Position numbers and translations under genes: made by a program. The notes below the pieces were generated by a model that did no database searches, was not told the DNA's origin, and saw only the letters and a list, made by a program, of their open reading frames with translations. Of a DNA stretch of 64,000 nt, positions 41,285 to 51,320 are shown piece after piece (within the stretch, counting starts at the first letter, position 1; each line of letters opens with the position of its first letter). This DNA is from Glacieibacterium arshaanense. Lineage in GTDB: Bacteria > Pseudomonadota > Alphaproteobacteria > Sphingomonadales > Sphingomonadaceae. The stretch is from positions 1,003,149 through 1,067,148 of the forward strand of contig NZ_SIHO01000001.1 in NCBI RefSeq assembly GCF_004681125.1. The letters run 5' to 3'.

Positions 41285-42747
41285 CCGAAATGCTCCCGGC
41301 GCTTGGCGCCACAATCCTTGTTGTCGATGATGACGCCGCAATCCGCACCGTGGTTCGGCAAGCGCTGACTCGCGCCGGCTATCTGGTCCGCACCACCGAT
41401 AGCGTCGCCGGGCTGTGGCGCCTGATCGAGGAAGGGGTTGGCGACATCGTCATTACCGATGTCATGCTTCCCGATGCCAATGGCCTCGACACCATTCCGC
41501 GCATCCTCGACCGCCGGCCAGGGATGCCTGTCATTGTCGTCAGCGCGCAGAATACCTTGTCGACAGCTGTGCGTGCGACCGAGCAGGGGGCGTTTGAATA
41601 CCTGCCCAAACCCTTCGATATCAATGAATTGACTCGCGCTGTTGCCAGTGCGGTCGCAGCCATCCAGCAGGGATTGCGCCCCAATGCCGGTGCTGCCGAC
41701 GTTGGCGACGGGCTACCTCTAATCGGCCGCTCGCCGGCGATGCAGGAGGTTTACCGGACCATGGCGCGTGTCGTGCCGACCGATCTGTCAGTGATGATCC
41801 TCGGCGAGTCGGGCACCGGCAAGGAGCTTGTGGCGCGCGCACTGCATGACCTTGGCGCACGGCGGACCGGGCCCTTTGTCGCGATCAACATGGCGGCCAT
41901 CCCGCGCGAACTCATCGAAACCGAGCTGTTCGGCCATGAACGCGGCGCCTTTACGGGTGCTGCGACGCGCACCAGCGGTCGTTTCGAGCAGGCACAGGGT
42001 GGGACGCTGTTCCTCGATGAAATTGGCGACATGCCGATGGATGCCCAGACCCGTCTACTGCGCGTGTTGCAGTCGGGCGAGTTCTCGACTGTCGGCGGCA
42101 ATCGTACATTGCGTGCCGATGTGCGGATTATTTCGGCGACCAACAAGGACTTGCACCGCTCGATTGAAAACGGCCAGTTCCGGGAGGATCTGTTTTACCG
42201 GCTGAATGTCGTGCCTTTGCGATTGCCGCCATTGCGCGCGCGCGCCGACGACATTGCCGAACTGGCGCGGCACTTCCTGACACGCGCAGTTGCTGAAGGG
42301 CTACCGCTCAAACATCTCGATGCGTCGGCAGTCGCGCGACTGCAGCAATATGGCTGGCCGGGTAACGTTCGCGAGCTGGAAAATCTGATGCGTCGGTTGG
42401 CGGCGCTGACGCGCGGCGAGACGATTGATGCGGCGGCTGTGGATGCCGGGCTGCACGAAGGCCAGCCCGCACGCCCCGGCGGCAGTACAGAATCGGGCGA
42501 CAGTTTGGCAGATGCCGTCGAGTTGCATATTGCGCGATATTTCAACGTCTTCGGTGACGATCTTCCGCCCGACGGTTTGTACGAGCGCATCCTTGCCGAA
42601 ATCGAGCGGCCGCTGTTGATGCTCAGCCTCGCCGCGACGCAAGGCAATCAGATCCAGGCGGCGAAGCTTTTGGGCATCAATCGCAACACGCTGCGCAAGA
42701 AGCTCACTGAGCGCGGAGTCGATCCAACGGCCTTGCGGCGCAGCTAG
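41281..42747 (+). CDS. ntrC: Nitrogen regulation response regulator NtrC
   Basis: The 488-residue sigma54 activator has a receiver (DDDAAIRT, phospho-acceptor Asp in [12 protein letters not shown], Lys in YLPKPFD) and an AAA+ domain with Walker A GESGTGKE. The sigma54-contact loop GAFTGA is intact, and [13 protein letters not shown] and NVRELENL follow. A Fis-type HTH ([19 protein letters not shown]) ends the protein. It activates nitrogen-assimilation promoters when phosphorylated by NtrB. Confidence 0.95.
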   Translation: MTEMLPALGATILVVDDDAAIRTVVRQALTRAGYLVRTTDSVAGLWRLIEEGVGDIVITDVMLPDANGLDTIPRILDRRPGMPVIVVSAQNTLSTAVRATEQGAFEYLPKPFDINELTRAVASAVAAIQQGLRPNAGAADVGDGLPLIGRSPAMQEVYRTMARVVPTDLSVMILGESGTGKELVARALHDLGARRTGPFVAINMAAIPRELIETELFGHERGAFTGAATRTSGRFEQAQGGTLFLDEIGDMPMDAQTRLLRVLQSGEFSTVGGNRTLRADVRIISATNKDLHRSIENGQFREDLFYRLNVVPLRLPPLRARADDIAELARHFLTRAVAEGLPLKHLDASAVARLQQYGWPGNVRELENLMRRLAALTRGETIDAAAVDAGLHEGQPARPGGSTESGDSLADAVELHIARYFNVFGDDLPPDGLYERILAEIERPLLMLSLAATQGNQIQAAKLLGINRNTLRKKLTERGVDPTALRRS

Positions 42748-42858
42748 GCAGGTCCGTCAGGCGTCACATTCGGGCAACGTTTCGTCGCAAGACTGTGTTC
42801 CATTGGCAACGCTTTAAGTGTATTGGCGTGTGATGCTGCCGACACGATATCGTCTGTC

Positions 42859-45297
42859 ATGAACGCGCCCGCTGTAAAACCAGTGCGGCCGCAGCGCTGG
42901 CGCCTGTTTCAGCGCCGCCTTGAGCGCCGCTTTCGGCGCTGGTCTTCGCGCGTCGATTTCTATCCGCGCCTCGAGATTGCCGTTGCCGCGCTGACGCTGG
43001 TGATCGGGTTGTCGAGTTATGCGTTTCTGACCAGCAAACGGCTGCCCGCGGAAGGCCTGTCGCCGCCCTTCGTAACGGCGCTGGTGGTGGTCAATCTGCT
43101 ACCGCTGATGGGCCTGCTGGTTCTGATTGCGCGGCGCCTCGCGATCTTGCTGAGTAACCGGCGACAGGGGCTGGCCGGCGCACGGATGCATGTGCGGTTG
43201 GTGGCACTGTTTGCCAGCATTGCCGCAGTCCCGACATTACTCGTGGTGGTTTTCGCGTCCTTGCTTTTCCAGTTCGGCGTGCAGTTCTGGTTTTCGGATC
43301 GCGCGCGCACCGTGCTCGACAACGCCGACCGCGTTGCACAGGCCTATGTCGCCGAAAACAAGACGCGTTTACTCGATGACGTTGTAGCAATGTCGCGCGA
43401 CGTCCGCGGCTATGCGCAGGAATTCGGCGTCGCCAGCCCCAGTTTCGCCGACGGGCTGGCGTTCCAGCTCGCTGCACGCAACCTGTCCGAAGCGGCAGTC
43501 TTCACCACGTCGCCCAAGGGTATCACCATCATTGCCGCGACCGGCCTCGATAGCCGGCCAATGACCAACCGAATCCAACCGCGTGATCTTATCAAAGCTG
43601 GTGCCGGGCCACTGGTTATCGCATCCAGCGGCGACCGCATCGAAGCCGTGGTGCGGCTCGACGCGGCAAGCGGCCGCTATCTCTATGCCAGCCGCAAGGT
43701 CGATCCGCAGGTGCTCAATCAGGTAGCGCGCACCGCCACGGCACTGAGCGACTACCGCTCGCTGATCGAGCGCTCGAGGCTGCTGCAGTGGCGCTTCAAC
43801 CTGATCATGGTCGTTGTGTCATTGATCATTCTGGCGGTGGCGATCTGGTTTGCACTTTGGCTCGCCAACCGGCTGGTGACCCCGATCGGCGCACTCGCCG
43901 AAGCCGCCGAGCGCGTCGGCGCGGGCGATCTCGATGCGCGCGTGCCGGTGCGCGGTGCCACCGATGAAATCGCGACACTGAGCCGGGCGTTCAACCGCAT
44001 GACCGGTCAGCTCAAGGCGCAGCAAAGCGCGCTGGTCAGCGCCAACAGCCAGCTCGACCGTCGCCGCCAGTTTACCGAAGCCGTCTTGTCCGGGGTTTCG
44101 GCAGGCGTGTTGTCGGTCGATTCCGGCGGCTTCATCCGGCTCGCCAATCAGAGCGCCGCCGAGCTGCTGCGCTCGACCGAAGGCGCACTTGCCGGTACGC
44201 GGTTGCGGCAAGTCGTGCCAGAACTGGGCGACCTGCTGGACATTGCCGCGCAAACCGGTGCGGCCAGCGGTCAGGTCCGGATCGCGCGCGGCAACGACAC
44301 GCAAACGCTGGTGGTGCAGATAGCCGCGGAATCGGGCGCTTTCCACAAACCGACCGATGTGGCGAACCACGGCCAGAGCCTGGTGGTGACGTTCGACGAC
44401 ATCTCGGAGCAGCTGGCCGACCAGCGCAGCGCCGCCTGGGCCGATGTCGCGCGGCGCATTGCGCATGAAATCAAGAACCCGCTGACGCCGATCCAGCTTT
44501 CGGCGGAACGGCTGCAGCGGAAGTACGGGCCGCAGATCACCATCGATCCCGAAATTTTTGCCAGTCTGACCGGGACGATAGTTCGGCAGGTCGGCGATCT
44601 GCGGCGCATGGTTGACGAGTTTTCGGAGTTCGCGCGCATGCCCAAGCCGGTGTTTCGTACGGAGGTGGTGCTCGACCTGCTGCGCCAGACGCTTTTCTTG
44701 CATGAAATCGGCTTTCCGACGATTTCGTTCGAGCTCGATGCGGAAGACGATCTGCCGGGGCTCGAATGTGACCGCCGCCAGATCACACAGGCGCTGACCA
44801 ATTTGCTCAAGAACGCCGCGGAATCGGTGTTGGCGCGTGTCGAGGCCGATGAACTGCAGGCGGAGCAGTCGAACACTGCGGACGCGGCGGTAACGCCGGG
44901 CAAGATCGTGCTGGCCGCAAAGCCAGGCACCGGTAACGAGGCCGGCCAGCTGATCATCAGCGTCACCGACAATGGGCTGGGACTACCGGTAGAACAACGC
45001 GACCGGTTGACCGAGCCTTATGTGACGACGCGTGCGCGCGGTACAGGGCTTGGCCTAGCGATCGTCAAGAAGATTGTCGAAGAACATGGCGGCACGCTCG
45101 AACTGGGCGATGCGTCTGTCGACGGTCTGAAGGGCAGGGGTGCTGTCGCCAGGCTGCATTTTGACTTGGCGGCAGCTGCGCGGCTGCACGTCGATCGATT
45201 TGTCGAGCCGGTCACGGTCCCGGCGGCGCAGGCCGGAGCACCGATATCAGATACGCCAGCACAGGCGACCATCATTCAGTTCAAGCAGCAGGTTTGA
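42859..45297 (+). CDS. ntrY: Membrane sensor kinase NtrY
   Basis: The 812-residue kinase has about four N-terminal membrane segments (for example LEIAVAALTLVIGL, FVTALVVVNLLPLMGLLVLIA and FNLIMVVVSLIILAVAIWFALWL) around a periplasmic part. A HAMP domain, a PAS domain, the H-box [21 protein letters not shown] and an HATPase domain (NLLKNAAES, VTDNGLGLP, GTGLGLAIV) follow. The ATG at 42859 is preferred to an in-frame TTG at 42823. It is 112 bp after ntrC and 1 nt before ntrX. It pairs with NtrX in nitrogen or redox sensing. Confidence 0.94.
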   Translation: MNAPAVKPVRPQRWRLFQRRLERRFRRWSSRVDFYPRLEIAVAALTLVIGLSSYAFLTSKRLPAEGLSPPFVTALVVVNLLPLMGLLVLIARRLAILLSNRRQGLAGARMHVRLVALFASIAAVPTLLVVVFASLLFQFGVQFWFSDRARTVLDNADRVAQAYVAENKTRLLDDVVAMSRDVRGYAQEFGVASPSFADGLAFQLAARNLSEAAVFTTSPKGITIIAATGLDSRPMTNRIQPRDLIKAGAGPLVIASSGDRIEAVVRLDAASGRYLYASRKVDPQVLNQVARTATALSDYRSLIERSRLLQWRFNLIMVVVSLIILAVAIWFALWLANRLVTPIGALAEAAERVGAGDLDARVPVRGATDEIATLSRAFNRMTGQLKAQQSALVSANSQLDRRRQFTEAVLSGVSAGVLSVDSGGFIRLANQSAAELLRSTEGALAGTRLRQVVPELGDLLDIAAQTGAASGQVRIARGNDTQTLVVQIAAESGAFHKPTDVANHGQSLVVTFDDISEQLADQRSAAWADVARRIAHEIKNPLTPIQLSAERLQRKYGPQITIDPEIFASLTGTIVRQVGDLRRMVDEFSEFARMPKPVFRTEVVLDLLRQTLFLHEIGFPTISFELDAEDDLPGLECDRRQITQALTNLLKNAAESVLARVEADELQAEQSNTADAAVTPGKIVLAAKPGTGNEAGQLIISVTDNGLGLPVEQRDRLTEPYVTTRARGTGLGLAIVKKIVEEHGGTLELGDASVDGLKGRGAVARLHFDLAAAARLHVDRFVEPVTVPAAQAGAPISDTPAQATIIQFKQQV

Positions 45298-45298
45298 T

Positions 45299-46705
45299 AT
45301 GGCACTCGATATTCTGATCGTCGACGATGAAGAAGACATTCGCGCGCTGATTTCAGGTGTGCTCGACGACGAAGGCTATGGCACGCGAACCGCAAGTGAC
45401 AGCGACAGCGCGTTGGCCGCGCTCGCCGAACGGCGACCGTCGCTACTCATTCTCGACATCTGGCTACAGGGCTCGCGGCTCGACGGCATCGAATTGCTCG
45501 ACGAGGTAAAACGCCGCGATCCGGCATTGCCGGTCATCGTCATATCGGGCCATGGCAATGTCGAGACTGCGGTGGCTGCGATCAAGCGCGGCGCCTATGA
45601 CTTCATCGAAAAGCCGTTCCAGACCGAACAGCTGCTGCAGGTCGTCAAGCGCGCCACCGAAACCGAACGGCTGAAGCGCGAGAACGAGGAATTGCGCGTC
45701 CGCGCTGGGTTCGAGACCGAACTCACCGGGTCTTCGTCGCTGATCAACGGCGTACGCGCCACGATCAAGCGCGTCGCCGCGACGGGCAGCCGCGTGCTGA
45801 TTACTGGCGCGGCGGGGTCGGGCAAGGAAATCGCCGCGCGACTGCTGCACCAATGGAGCCCGCGTGCCGGTTCACCCTTCGTCGTCGTAAGCGCAGCACG
45901 GATGGAGCCCGAGCGCGTGGAAGAGGAGTTGTTCGGCGCCGAGGAAGGCGGGCATGTCGTGCGCTCGGGACTGTTCGAGCAGGCTCATGGTGGCACGTTG
46001 TTTCTCGATGAAGTCGCAGACATGCCATTGACGACGCAGGCGAAAATCCTGCGCGTGCTGACCGAGCAGGTGTTCCAGCGCATCGGTGGCTCGCGCTGGG
46101 TCCGGGTCGATGTTCGCGTCATCAGCGCGACGTCGCGCGACCTGTCGACGGAAATTGCTGAAGGCCGTTTCCGTGAGGACCTGTATTACCGTCTTAACGT
46201 CGTGCCGGTGCGACTACCGTCACTTTCCGAACGTCGCGAGGATATTGCCGAGCTCGTCAATTACTTCCTCGCGCGCTATGCCGCCGAGCGCCGGCTGACG
46301 ACACCGGTGCTGACCGAAGCGGCTGCCGCTGTGCTGCAGGGCTATGAATGGCCGGGCAACGTTCGCCAGCTTCGTAATGTCGTCGAGCGCACATTGATCC
46401 TCGCGGCGCCCGAGCGGATCGGCCAGATCGACATCGACATGCTGCCGCCCGAAATCGCCATGGAACCGGCCAAGCTGTTTCCTGGCCCTGCAGCGCAGTC
46501 GATCATGGGAACGCCGTTGCGTGTGGCGCGCGAGGCGTTCGAGCGCGAGTATCTGCGCGCCCAGATCCGGCGCTTTTCGGGCAACATTTCGCGCACCGCA
46601 GTGTTTATCGGTATGGAGCGGTCGGCCTTGCACCGCAAACTCAAGGCATTGGGACTGGGGGAGGGCGGCGCAGACGGGGAGGACGACACCGGTCCGACCG
46701 AATGA
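45299..46705 (+). CDS. ntrX: Response regulator NtrX, lacking the GAFTGA loop
   Basis: The 468-residue protein has a receiver (DDEEDIRA, Asp in LILDIWLQGSRLDG, Lys in FIEKPFQ). An AAA+ domain with Walker A GAAGSGKE and [13 protein letters not shown], and a C-terminal Fis-type helix-turn-helix (NISRTAVFIGMERSALHRKL), follow. Where sigma54 activators have GAFTGA the sequence reads GAEEGGHVVRSGLFEQ, so direct sigma54 activation is unlikely; this agrees with other alphaproteobacterial NtrX proteins. Its ATG follows the ntrY stop by 1 nt. Confidence 0.94.
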   Translation: MALDILIVDDEEDIRALISGVLDDEGYGTRTASDSDSALAALAERRPSLLILDIWLQGSRLDGIELLDEVKRRDPALPVIVISGHGNVETAVAAIKRGAYDFIEKPFQTEQLLQVVKRATETERLKRENEELRVRAGFETELTGSSSLINGVRATIKRVAATGSRVLITGAAGSGKEIAARLLHQWSPRAGSPFVVVSAARMEPERVEEELFGAEEGGHVVRSGLFEQAHGGTLFLDEVADMPLTTQAKILRVLTEQVFQRIGGSRWVRVDVRVISATSRDLSTEIAEGRFREDLYYRLNVVPVRLPSLSERREDIAELVNYFLARYAAERRLTTPVLTEAAAAVLQGYEWPGNVRQLRNVVERTLILAAPERIGQIDIDMLPPEIAMEPAKLFPGPAAQSIMGTPLRVAREAFEREYLRAQIRRFSGNISRTAVFIGMERSALHRKLKALGLGEGGADGEDDTGPTE

Positions 46706-46719
46706 CTCGCGCTTTGCTG

Positions 46720-46748
46720 TTGCCATGCTGCACCGCAAAACGTTAGAC
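46720..46748 (+). promoter_or_regulatory. Possible hfq promoter
   Basis: TTGCCA (46720-46725), a 17-bp spacer and TTAGAC (46743-46748) form a recognisable but weak sigma70-type pair in the 151-bp gap between ntrX and hfq. It would give a leader of about 100 nt. Confidence 0.35.
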
Positions 46749-46856
46749 TGGGCCGTCTGCCGGCTTTGCGGTAGATCGACCTGACGCCGGCGACACGGCG
46801 CGGGACGCAAACCCGAATAGTTTGCCAATAAGAATTGCCCGGAAAGGCAGGACAAC

Positions 46857-47114
46857 ATGGCCGAGAAGACCAATAATCTGCAGGATATTTTCCTCAACAC
46901 CGTCCGCAAAACCAAGACGCCGGTGACGATGTTTCTGGTGAACGGCGTCAAGCTGCAGGGCAACATCACCTGGTTCGATAACTTCTCGGTGCTGCTGCGC
47001 CGCGACGGCCAGTCGCAGCTCGTCTACAAGCACGCGATTTCGACGGTGATGCCGGCTGGACCGATCCAGCTGTTCGATGCCGAGCGCATTGATGACGAGG
47101 CACCGATCGATTGA
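46857..47114 (+). CDS. hfq: RNA chaperone Hfq
   Basis: The 85-residue Sm-like protein forms a hexamer that binds small RNAs and mRNAs. Both Sm motifs are seen: [24 protein letters not shown] (Sm1, shown here to its end at FDNF) and [12 protein letters not shown] (Sm2), with the N-terminal [12 protein letters not shown] that contacts RNA. The short acidic C-terminus (DDEAPID) is typical of alphaproteobacteria. AAGG(C)AGG lies upstream of the ATG. hflX follows with overlapping codons, the usual pair. Confidence 0.96.
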   Translation: MAEKTNNLQDIFLNTVRKTKTPVTMFLVNGVKLQGNITWFDNFSVLLRRDGQSQLVYKHAISTVMPAGPIQLFDAERIDDEAPID

Positions 47115-48466
47115 TCGACACCCCCGATGAAGTGACGGCATCCGTCACGCCGGTCATCACCCCCAACGCCGAAGCGCCGAGCTTCGACGCCGGACGCGGC
47201 ATGCGTTTTGGCGCCGGTGCCGTCGTCATTCTGCCCGAACGCGACGGCCAGAAGCTCGATATCCGTGACTCCGCCGGCCGACTGGCCGAAGCGGTCGGAC
47301 TGGCGCGCGCCATTTACCTGCATGTGCGGCATGAGGAGATCGTCCGCATTCGCAAGGCTTCTGCCGCGACCTTGCTCGGCAAGGGGCAAATCGAGCGCAT
47401 CGCCGCGGCGGTCGCAGCGACCGGATCGGAACTGGTGGTCATCGACGGCATCGTCTCGCCGATCCAACAGCGCAACCTCGAAAAGGCCTTCGGCGCCAAG
47501 GTCATCGACCGTACCGGGCTGATCCTCGAAATTTTCGGCGAGCGGGCATCCACAAAGGAAGGCACGCTGCAGGTCGAACTGGCGCATCTGCAATATCAGG
47601 CAAGCCGCCTGGTGCGGTCATGGACCCACCTTGAACGCCAGCGCGGCGGCTTCGGCTTCCTTGGCGGCCCCGGTGAATCGCAGATCGAGACCGATCGCCG
47701 GTTGATCCGTGAACGCATCGTGCGCCTCAAGCTCGACCTGGAAGATGTGCGGCGGACACGCGGCCTGCATCGGACACGGCGGCAGAAGGCACCGTATCCG
47801 GTGGTCGCGCTCGTCGGCTATACTAATGCCGGCAAATCGACGCTGTTCAACCGCCTGACCGGCGCCGATGTGATGGCCGAGAACCTGTTGTTCGCGACGC
47901 TCGATCCGACAATGCGGGCAGGGGTATTGCCCGGGTTCGACAAGGTTATCTTCTCCGACACCGTCGGCTTCGTCTCGAACCTGCCGACGCAACTGGTGGC
48001 GGCATTCCGCGCGACGCTGGAGGAGGTCGGCGAGGCCGATATCATCGTCCATGTCCGCGACATCGCGCACCCCGACAGTGCCGCGCAGGCCGAGGACGTG
48101 ATGACTGTGCTGCGCGGGCTGAAAGTCATCGACAGCGACCGCAACACGCCGATGATCACTGCGCTCAACAAAATTGACCTGTTGAGCCCGGAAGCGCGGG
48201 CAGGGGTGCGGACCACCGACGATACCGTCCCGATTTCGGCCGTAACCGGCGAGGGCGTGGAGGCACTTGCCGCGTGCATCGCCGCGACACTGCAATCGGC
48301 CGCGCGGGTCCATGAAATCAGCCTCGCGGCGCATGAGGGCAAGCGTCAGGCCTGGCTCTACAGCCATGGCGAAGTCATTGATCGCGAAGACCTTGAGGAC
48401 GGTTCGAGCGTGCTGCACGTCCGGCTTTCCGAAGCTGACCGCGCCCGCTTCGATTTGATCCGTTAG
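47111..48466 (+). CDS. hflX: GTPase HflX (ribosome-associated)
   Basis: The 451-residue GTPase rescues or splits stalled ribosomes. Motifs: KGQIERIAA in the N-terminal subdomain, [12 protein letters not shown], the G1 loop [17 protein letters not shown] (G3) and NKID (G4). A TTG start at 47111 overlaps the hfq stop as TTGA, and GAGG lies about 10 nt upstream. A later in-frame ATG at 47199 (MRFGAGAV) is the main alternative and would cost 29 residues of low-complexity leader. Confidence 0.92.
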   Translation: MIDTPDEVTASVTPVITPNAEAPSFDAGRGMRFGAGAVVILPERDGQKLDIRDSAGRLAEAVGLARAIYLHVRHEEIVRIRKASAATLLGKGQIERIAAAVAATGSELVVIDGIVSPIQQRNLEKAFGAKVIDRTGLILEIFGERASTKEGTLQVELAHLQYQASRLVRSWTHLERQRGGFGFLGGPGESQIETDRRLIRERIVRLKLDLEDVRRTRGLHRTRRQKAPYPVVALVGYTNAGKSTLFNRLTGADVMAENLLFATLDPTMRAGVLPGFDKVIFSDTVGFVSNLPTQLVAAFRATLEEVGEADIIVHVRDIAHPDSAAQAEDVMTVLRGLKVIDSDRNTPMITALNKIDLLSPEARAGVRTTDDTVPISAVTGEGVEALAACIAATLQSAARVHEISLAAHEGKRQAWLYSHGEVIDREDLEDGSSVLHVRLSEADRARFDLIR

Positions 48467-48632
48467 GGCCGCTCGGGGCTGCGCCGAAGTTTACAATCTG
48501 TACGAAGATTGCGGCATTCGCGAAGTTTGCACTCCGGGTCAAAATTTGACTGCTGCATGCTCCGATGCCCGAATGCAGTTCAAGCCATGAAGTTTTAATA
48601 ACCTATCTGGCGCATTTTGCCAACTGTCGTGG

Positions 48633-49700
48633 CTACTGGGTCTGCACCGCTTCGCCACTGATGGCATAGCCACCGTTCAGCCATTCGACGACTTCGGCGG
48701 CTGCCGGGTGTGCAAGGCCACTGTAGCGCGCCACCAGCCGCGCGCGGCGCTCGGTGCCGATGCTGTCGAGCCCGCCGTCGTTGAAGGTCAGCAGATCGGC
48801 GGTGAGGGCTGCAGCGAGCTCGGCACCGAACATGGCGGTCGCGGCATCGGTGAACGCCCGGCCGTAGCAATAGGCATCGCCCTGCGCATAGCTTGCCGCC
48901 AGTGTCAGTGCCGGAATGCAGCCGAGCCAGGGTTGCGAGGCGGGATTGACTGCATGACCGGCGATTTCGCCCGCGATGGTGGCAGGCCGGCCGGTGAAGC
49001 CGCGCAAGTGCAGGAACTTCGACATGCGCGGGCCATCGTTTACCGGATAATTATCCCATAACAGTGGTTTGCGGCGGAGTTTTGCGGCGGTATCGCGCAG
49101 ATGACCGACCGAAAATTCCCTTGAACAGACCTCCTCGCCAGTCCAGTAGATTTGGATTTCGGGCGCGAGCAGTTCGCCGAGTGTTTCGAGATAGCCATCG
49201 GGGCGCCGGCCGAAAACGCGGTCGAGCACCGGGTCATTGCTGTAATAGCTCGGGCACATGATCAGCCGCTTGGCACGCGTGTGCGCGGCGACCCAGTCGA
49301 TGATTGCGGCCTGGCGCGCGGCAAGATCGGGCAAGTCGCCGCGCATATCATCGAACAGGATAGCGACTTCACGCACGCCGATATCATCGAAGAATGCGAG
49401 TTTTGCGGCGAGTGTGGTACGCGCTTCGGCGTTGAAATCGAGATACAGTTCATACGGGCTGAGGCCGATGCCGAAGCGCACATCGGCATCCGAACAGGCG
49501 CGTGAAAATGCTGCAATATCAGTGGCCTGATCCACCGGATGCGGTTCGCGCCAGCGCCGCCGCAGATAGGCGTCGGACTTGGGGGCATAGTGGAAGAAGC
49601 CGTAGCCGGCGTCGCGTAGCCGCTGCATGACCGCGGTGCGCGTCGGCCAATCCCAGCTGCGGCCGAAATAGCCTTCGATAATGCCAAGGTCGGGTGTCAT
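48633..49700 (-). CDS. GH84-type beta-N-acetylhexosaminidase (O-GlcNAcase-like)
   Basis: The 355-residue protein has the GH84 catalytic core: GIIEGYFGRSWDWPTR at residues 5-20, HYAPKSDAYLRRRW, and the catalytic Asp pair in ILFDDM. It also has IYWTGEEVCS and LLWDNYPVNDG. It hydrolyses beta-linked N-acetylglucosamine. It has no signal peptide, so it probably acts in the cytoplasm. Its start overlaps the mazG stop by 4 bp, making it the last gene of a housekeeping array. Cell-wall amino-sugar recycling is a possible role, but the natural substrate is unknown. Confidence 0.88.
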   Translation of the reverse strand: MTPDLGIIEGYFGRSWDWPTRTAVMQRLRDAGYGFFHYAPKSDAYLRRRWREPHPVDQATDIAAFSRACSDADVRFGIGLSPYELYLDFNAEARTTLAAKLAFFDDIGVREVAILFDDMRGDLPDLAARQAAIIDWVAAHTRAKRLIMCPSYYSNDPVLDRVFGRRPDGYLETLGELLAPEIQIYWTGEEVCSREFSVGHLRDTAAKLRRKPLLWDNYPVNDGPRMSKFLHLRGFTGRPATIAGEIAGHAVNPASQPWLGCIPALTLAASYAQGDAYCYGRAFTDAATAMFGAELAAALTADLLTFNDGGLDSIGTERRARLVARYSGLAHPAAAEVVEWLNGGYAISGEAVQTQ

Positions 49701-50494
49701 TGCCGCTCGTCCGCTTTGGCGGCGTCCCACAAGGCGTCCTTGGCGGCGAGATCGAGCGCCGCGAAGCCATCGCCGGCCTTGGCCTCCATCGCGGCAAAGC
49801 GACGTTCAAACTTGGCATTGGCCTGGCGCAGCGCGACTTCGGGATCGACCTGATGGTGACGCAACCAGTTCACGACGGCAAACAGCAGGTCGCCGCCTTC
49901 GTCGACGCGTTCGACATGACTGGCGGCCGAAGCAAATTCGGCAATTTCCTCCACGATCTTGTCGCGCGGGCCATCGGCGTCGGGCCAGTCGAAGCCGGTG
50001 CGCGATGCGCGCGACTGCAGTTTCTCGGCGCGCATCAGCGCGGGCAGGGCCGCTGCCACGCCGTCGAGTGCGCCGCCGCGTGGCTTGGCGGCACGTTCGG
50101 CGGCCTTGATGGTTTCCCAGACATGTTTCTGCGTGCGAATGTCGCTCGACGCCGTGCCGTCGCCAAAAATGTGCGGGTGGCGGCGTTCCATCTTGTCGCA
50201 AATGGCGGCAACGACATCGGGCAGCGCAAAGTGTCCGGCTTCTTCGGCCATGCGGGCGTGGAACACTACTTGCAGCAGCAGATCGCCAAGTTCGTCGCAC
50301 AGGCCCGGCATATCGGCCTCGGCGACGGCTTGTGCGACTTCATAGGCTTCCTCGATCGTGTACGGCACGATGGTCGCGAACGACTGCGCCAGATCCCAAG
50401 GGCAGCCATCGACCGGATCGCGCAGCCGCGCCATGATTTGAGCCAGCCGCGCGAGGTCGGGTGGGGTCGCAGTCTGTACCGGCTTTGACGACAT
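49697..50494 (-). CDS. mazG: Nucleoside triphosphate pyrophosphohydrolase MazG
   Basis: The 265-residue all-alpha enzyme cleaves (d)NTPs to monophosphates and pyrophosphate, removing damaged nucleotides. The N-terminal MazG domain shows CPWDLAQSFATIVPYTIEEAYEV and ELGDLLLQVVFHARMAEE. The second domain has DEGGDLLFAVVNWLRHH with the metal-binding EExxE/D-type residues. It follows the MBL gene by 31 nt, a gap that holds an AT-rich palindrome (50506-50519), and overlaps the GH84 gene. Confidence 0.95.
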   Translation of the reverse strand: MSSKPVQTATPPDLARLAQIMARLRDPVDGCPWDLAQSFATIVPYTIEEAYEVAQAVAEADMPGLCDELGDLLLQVVFHARMAEEAGHFALPDVVAAICDKMERRHPHIFGDGTASSDIRTQKHVWETIKAAERAAKPRGGALDGVAAALPALMRAEKLQSRASRTGFDWPDADGPRDKIVEEIAEFASAASHVERVDEGGDLLFAVVNWLRHHQVDPEVALRQANAKFERRFAAMEAKAGDGFAALDLAAKDALWDAAKADERQ

Positions 50495-50505
50495 AGCTTA
50501 GTCCG

Positions 50506-50519
50506 ATAATATATATTAT
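50506..50519. promoter_or_regulatory. AT-only palindrome upstream of mazG
   Basis: ATAATATATATTAT is a perfect 14-bp palindrome with no G or C in a very GC-rich region. It is 11 bp upstream of the mazG start and could supply a -10 element or be an operator. Confidence 0.3.
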
Positions 50520-50525
50520 GTTAAA

Positions 50526-51320
50526 TCAGATATCACCCAGAGTGAGCACCTGGCCGTCATAAGCCGGTGCAACGCCCTCGGGCAGCTCGGCACACAGCGT
50601 CGCATAGTCCATCGAATTGTCCATATGCGTCAGCAGCGCGCGGCCAGGTTTGAACGTCGAAATCCATTCGAGCGTCTGCGCCAAATGTGTGTGCGTCGGA
50701 TGCGGTGCACGGCGCAGCCCGTCGACAATCCACATATCGAGGCCTTGCACGCAGGCATGTGCGGCTTGCGGCAGCGCATCGAGGTCGGTTGAATAGGCCA
50801 GCGCCACACCATCGGCTTCAAAGCGGAAACCCAGTGACGTGATACCGCCGTGCTGCTGTTCGAACGGCGTGATCGTCATCGCGCCGAAACGCAGCCGATC
50901 GGGCATGACATAGCCGGCACAGGTCGGCGGATAGCCAGGTGCGCCGTTGAAGGCATAGCCGAAGCGCCGCTGCAGCGTCGCCAGCGTCGGCGCCGTCGCA
51001 TAGCAATCGACGGGTTTGCGCTGGTTGTGAAAGACCTGCCGCAAGTCATCGATACCATTGGCATGATCGGCGTGGTCGTGCGTGTAGAGCACGGCATCAA
51101 GACGCCCGCAGCGCGCATCTATCAACTGCGCGCGCAAATCCGGGCTGGTATCGATAAGGACATTATAGTCGCCATGCTGCACCAGGAGCGAGACACGGCG
51201 GCGGCTGTTGCGCGGCTCGTGCGGGTCACAGGCGCCCCAATCCGCGCCGTCCGGGCCGATGCGCGGTACGCCGCTCGATGTGCCCGAACCGAGAACGGTG
51301 ACGCGCAGTGCGGCAGTCAT
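50526..51320 (-). CDS. MBL-fold metal-dependent hydrolase (PhnP-like)
   Basis: The 264-residue metallo-beta-lactamase-fold protein has the early GSGTSSGVPRIG loop, DTSPDLRAQ, the metal motif THDHADHANGIDD (HxHxDH), and later AYSTDLD, DGLRRAPHPTHTHL and LTHMD. The SSGVP loop is characteristic of the PhnP / cyclic-phosphodiesterase group. Its start overlaps the tatD stop by 4 bp, and this pairing is frequent in Sphingomonadales. The substrate is not known; phosphodiester hydrolysis is the best guess. Confidence 0.9.
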   Translation of the reverse strand: MTAALRVTVLGSGTSSGVPRIGPDGADWGACDPHEPRNSRRRVSLLVQHGDYNVLIDTSPDLRAQLIDARCGRLDAVLYTHDHADHANGIDDLRQVFHNQRKPVDCYATAPTLATLQRRFGYAFNGAPGYPPTCAGYVMPDRLRFGAMTITPFEQQHGGITSLGFRFEADGVALAYSTDLDALPQAAHACVQGLDMWIVDGLRRAPHPTHTHLAQTLEWISTFKPGRALLTHMDNSMDYATLCAELPEGVAPAYDGQVLTLGDI

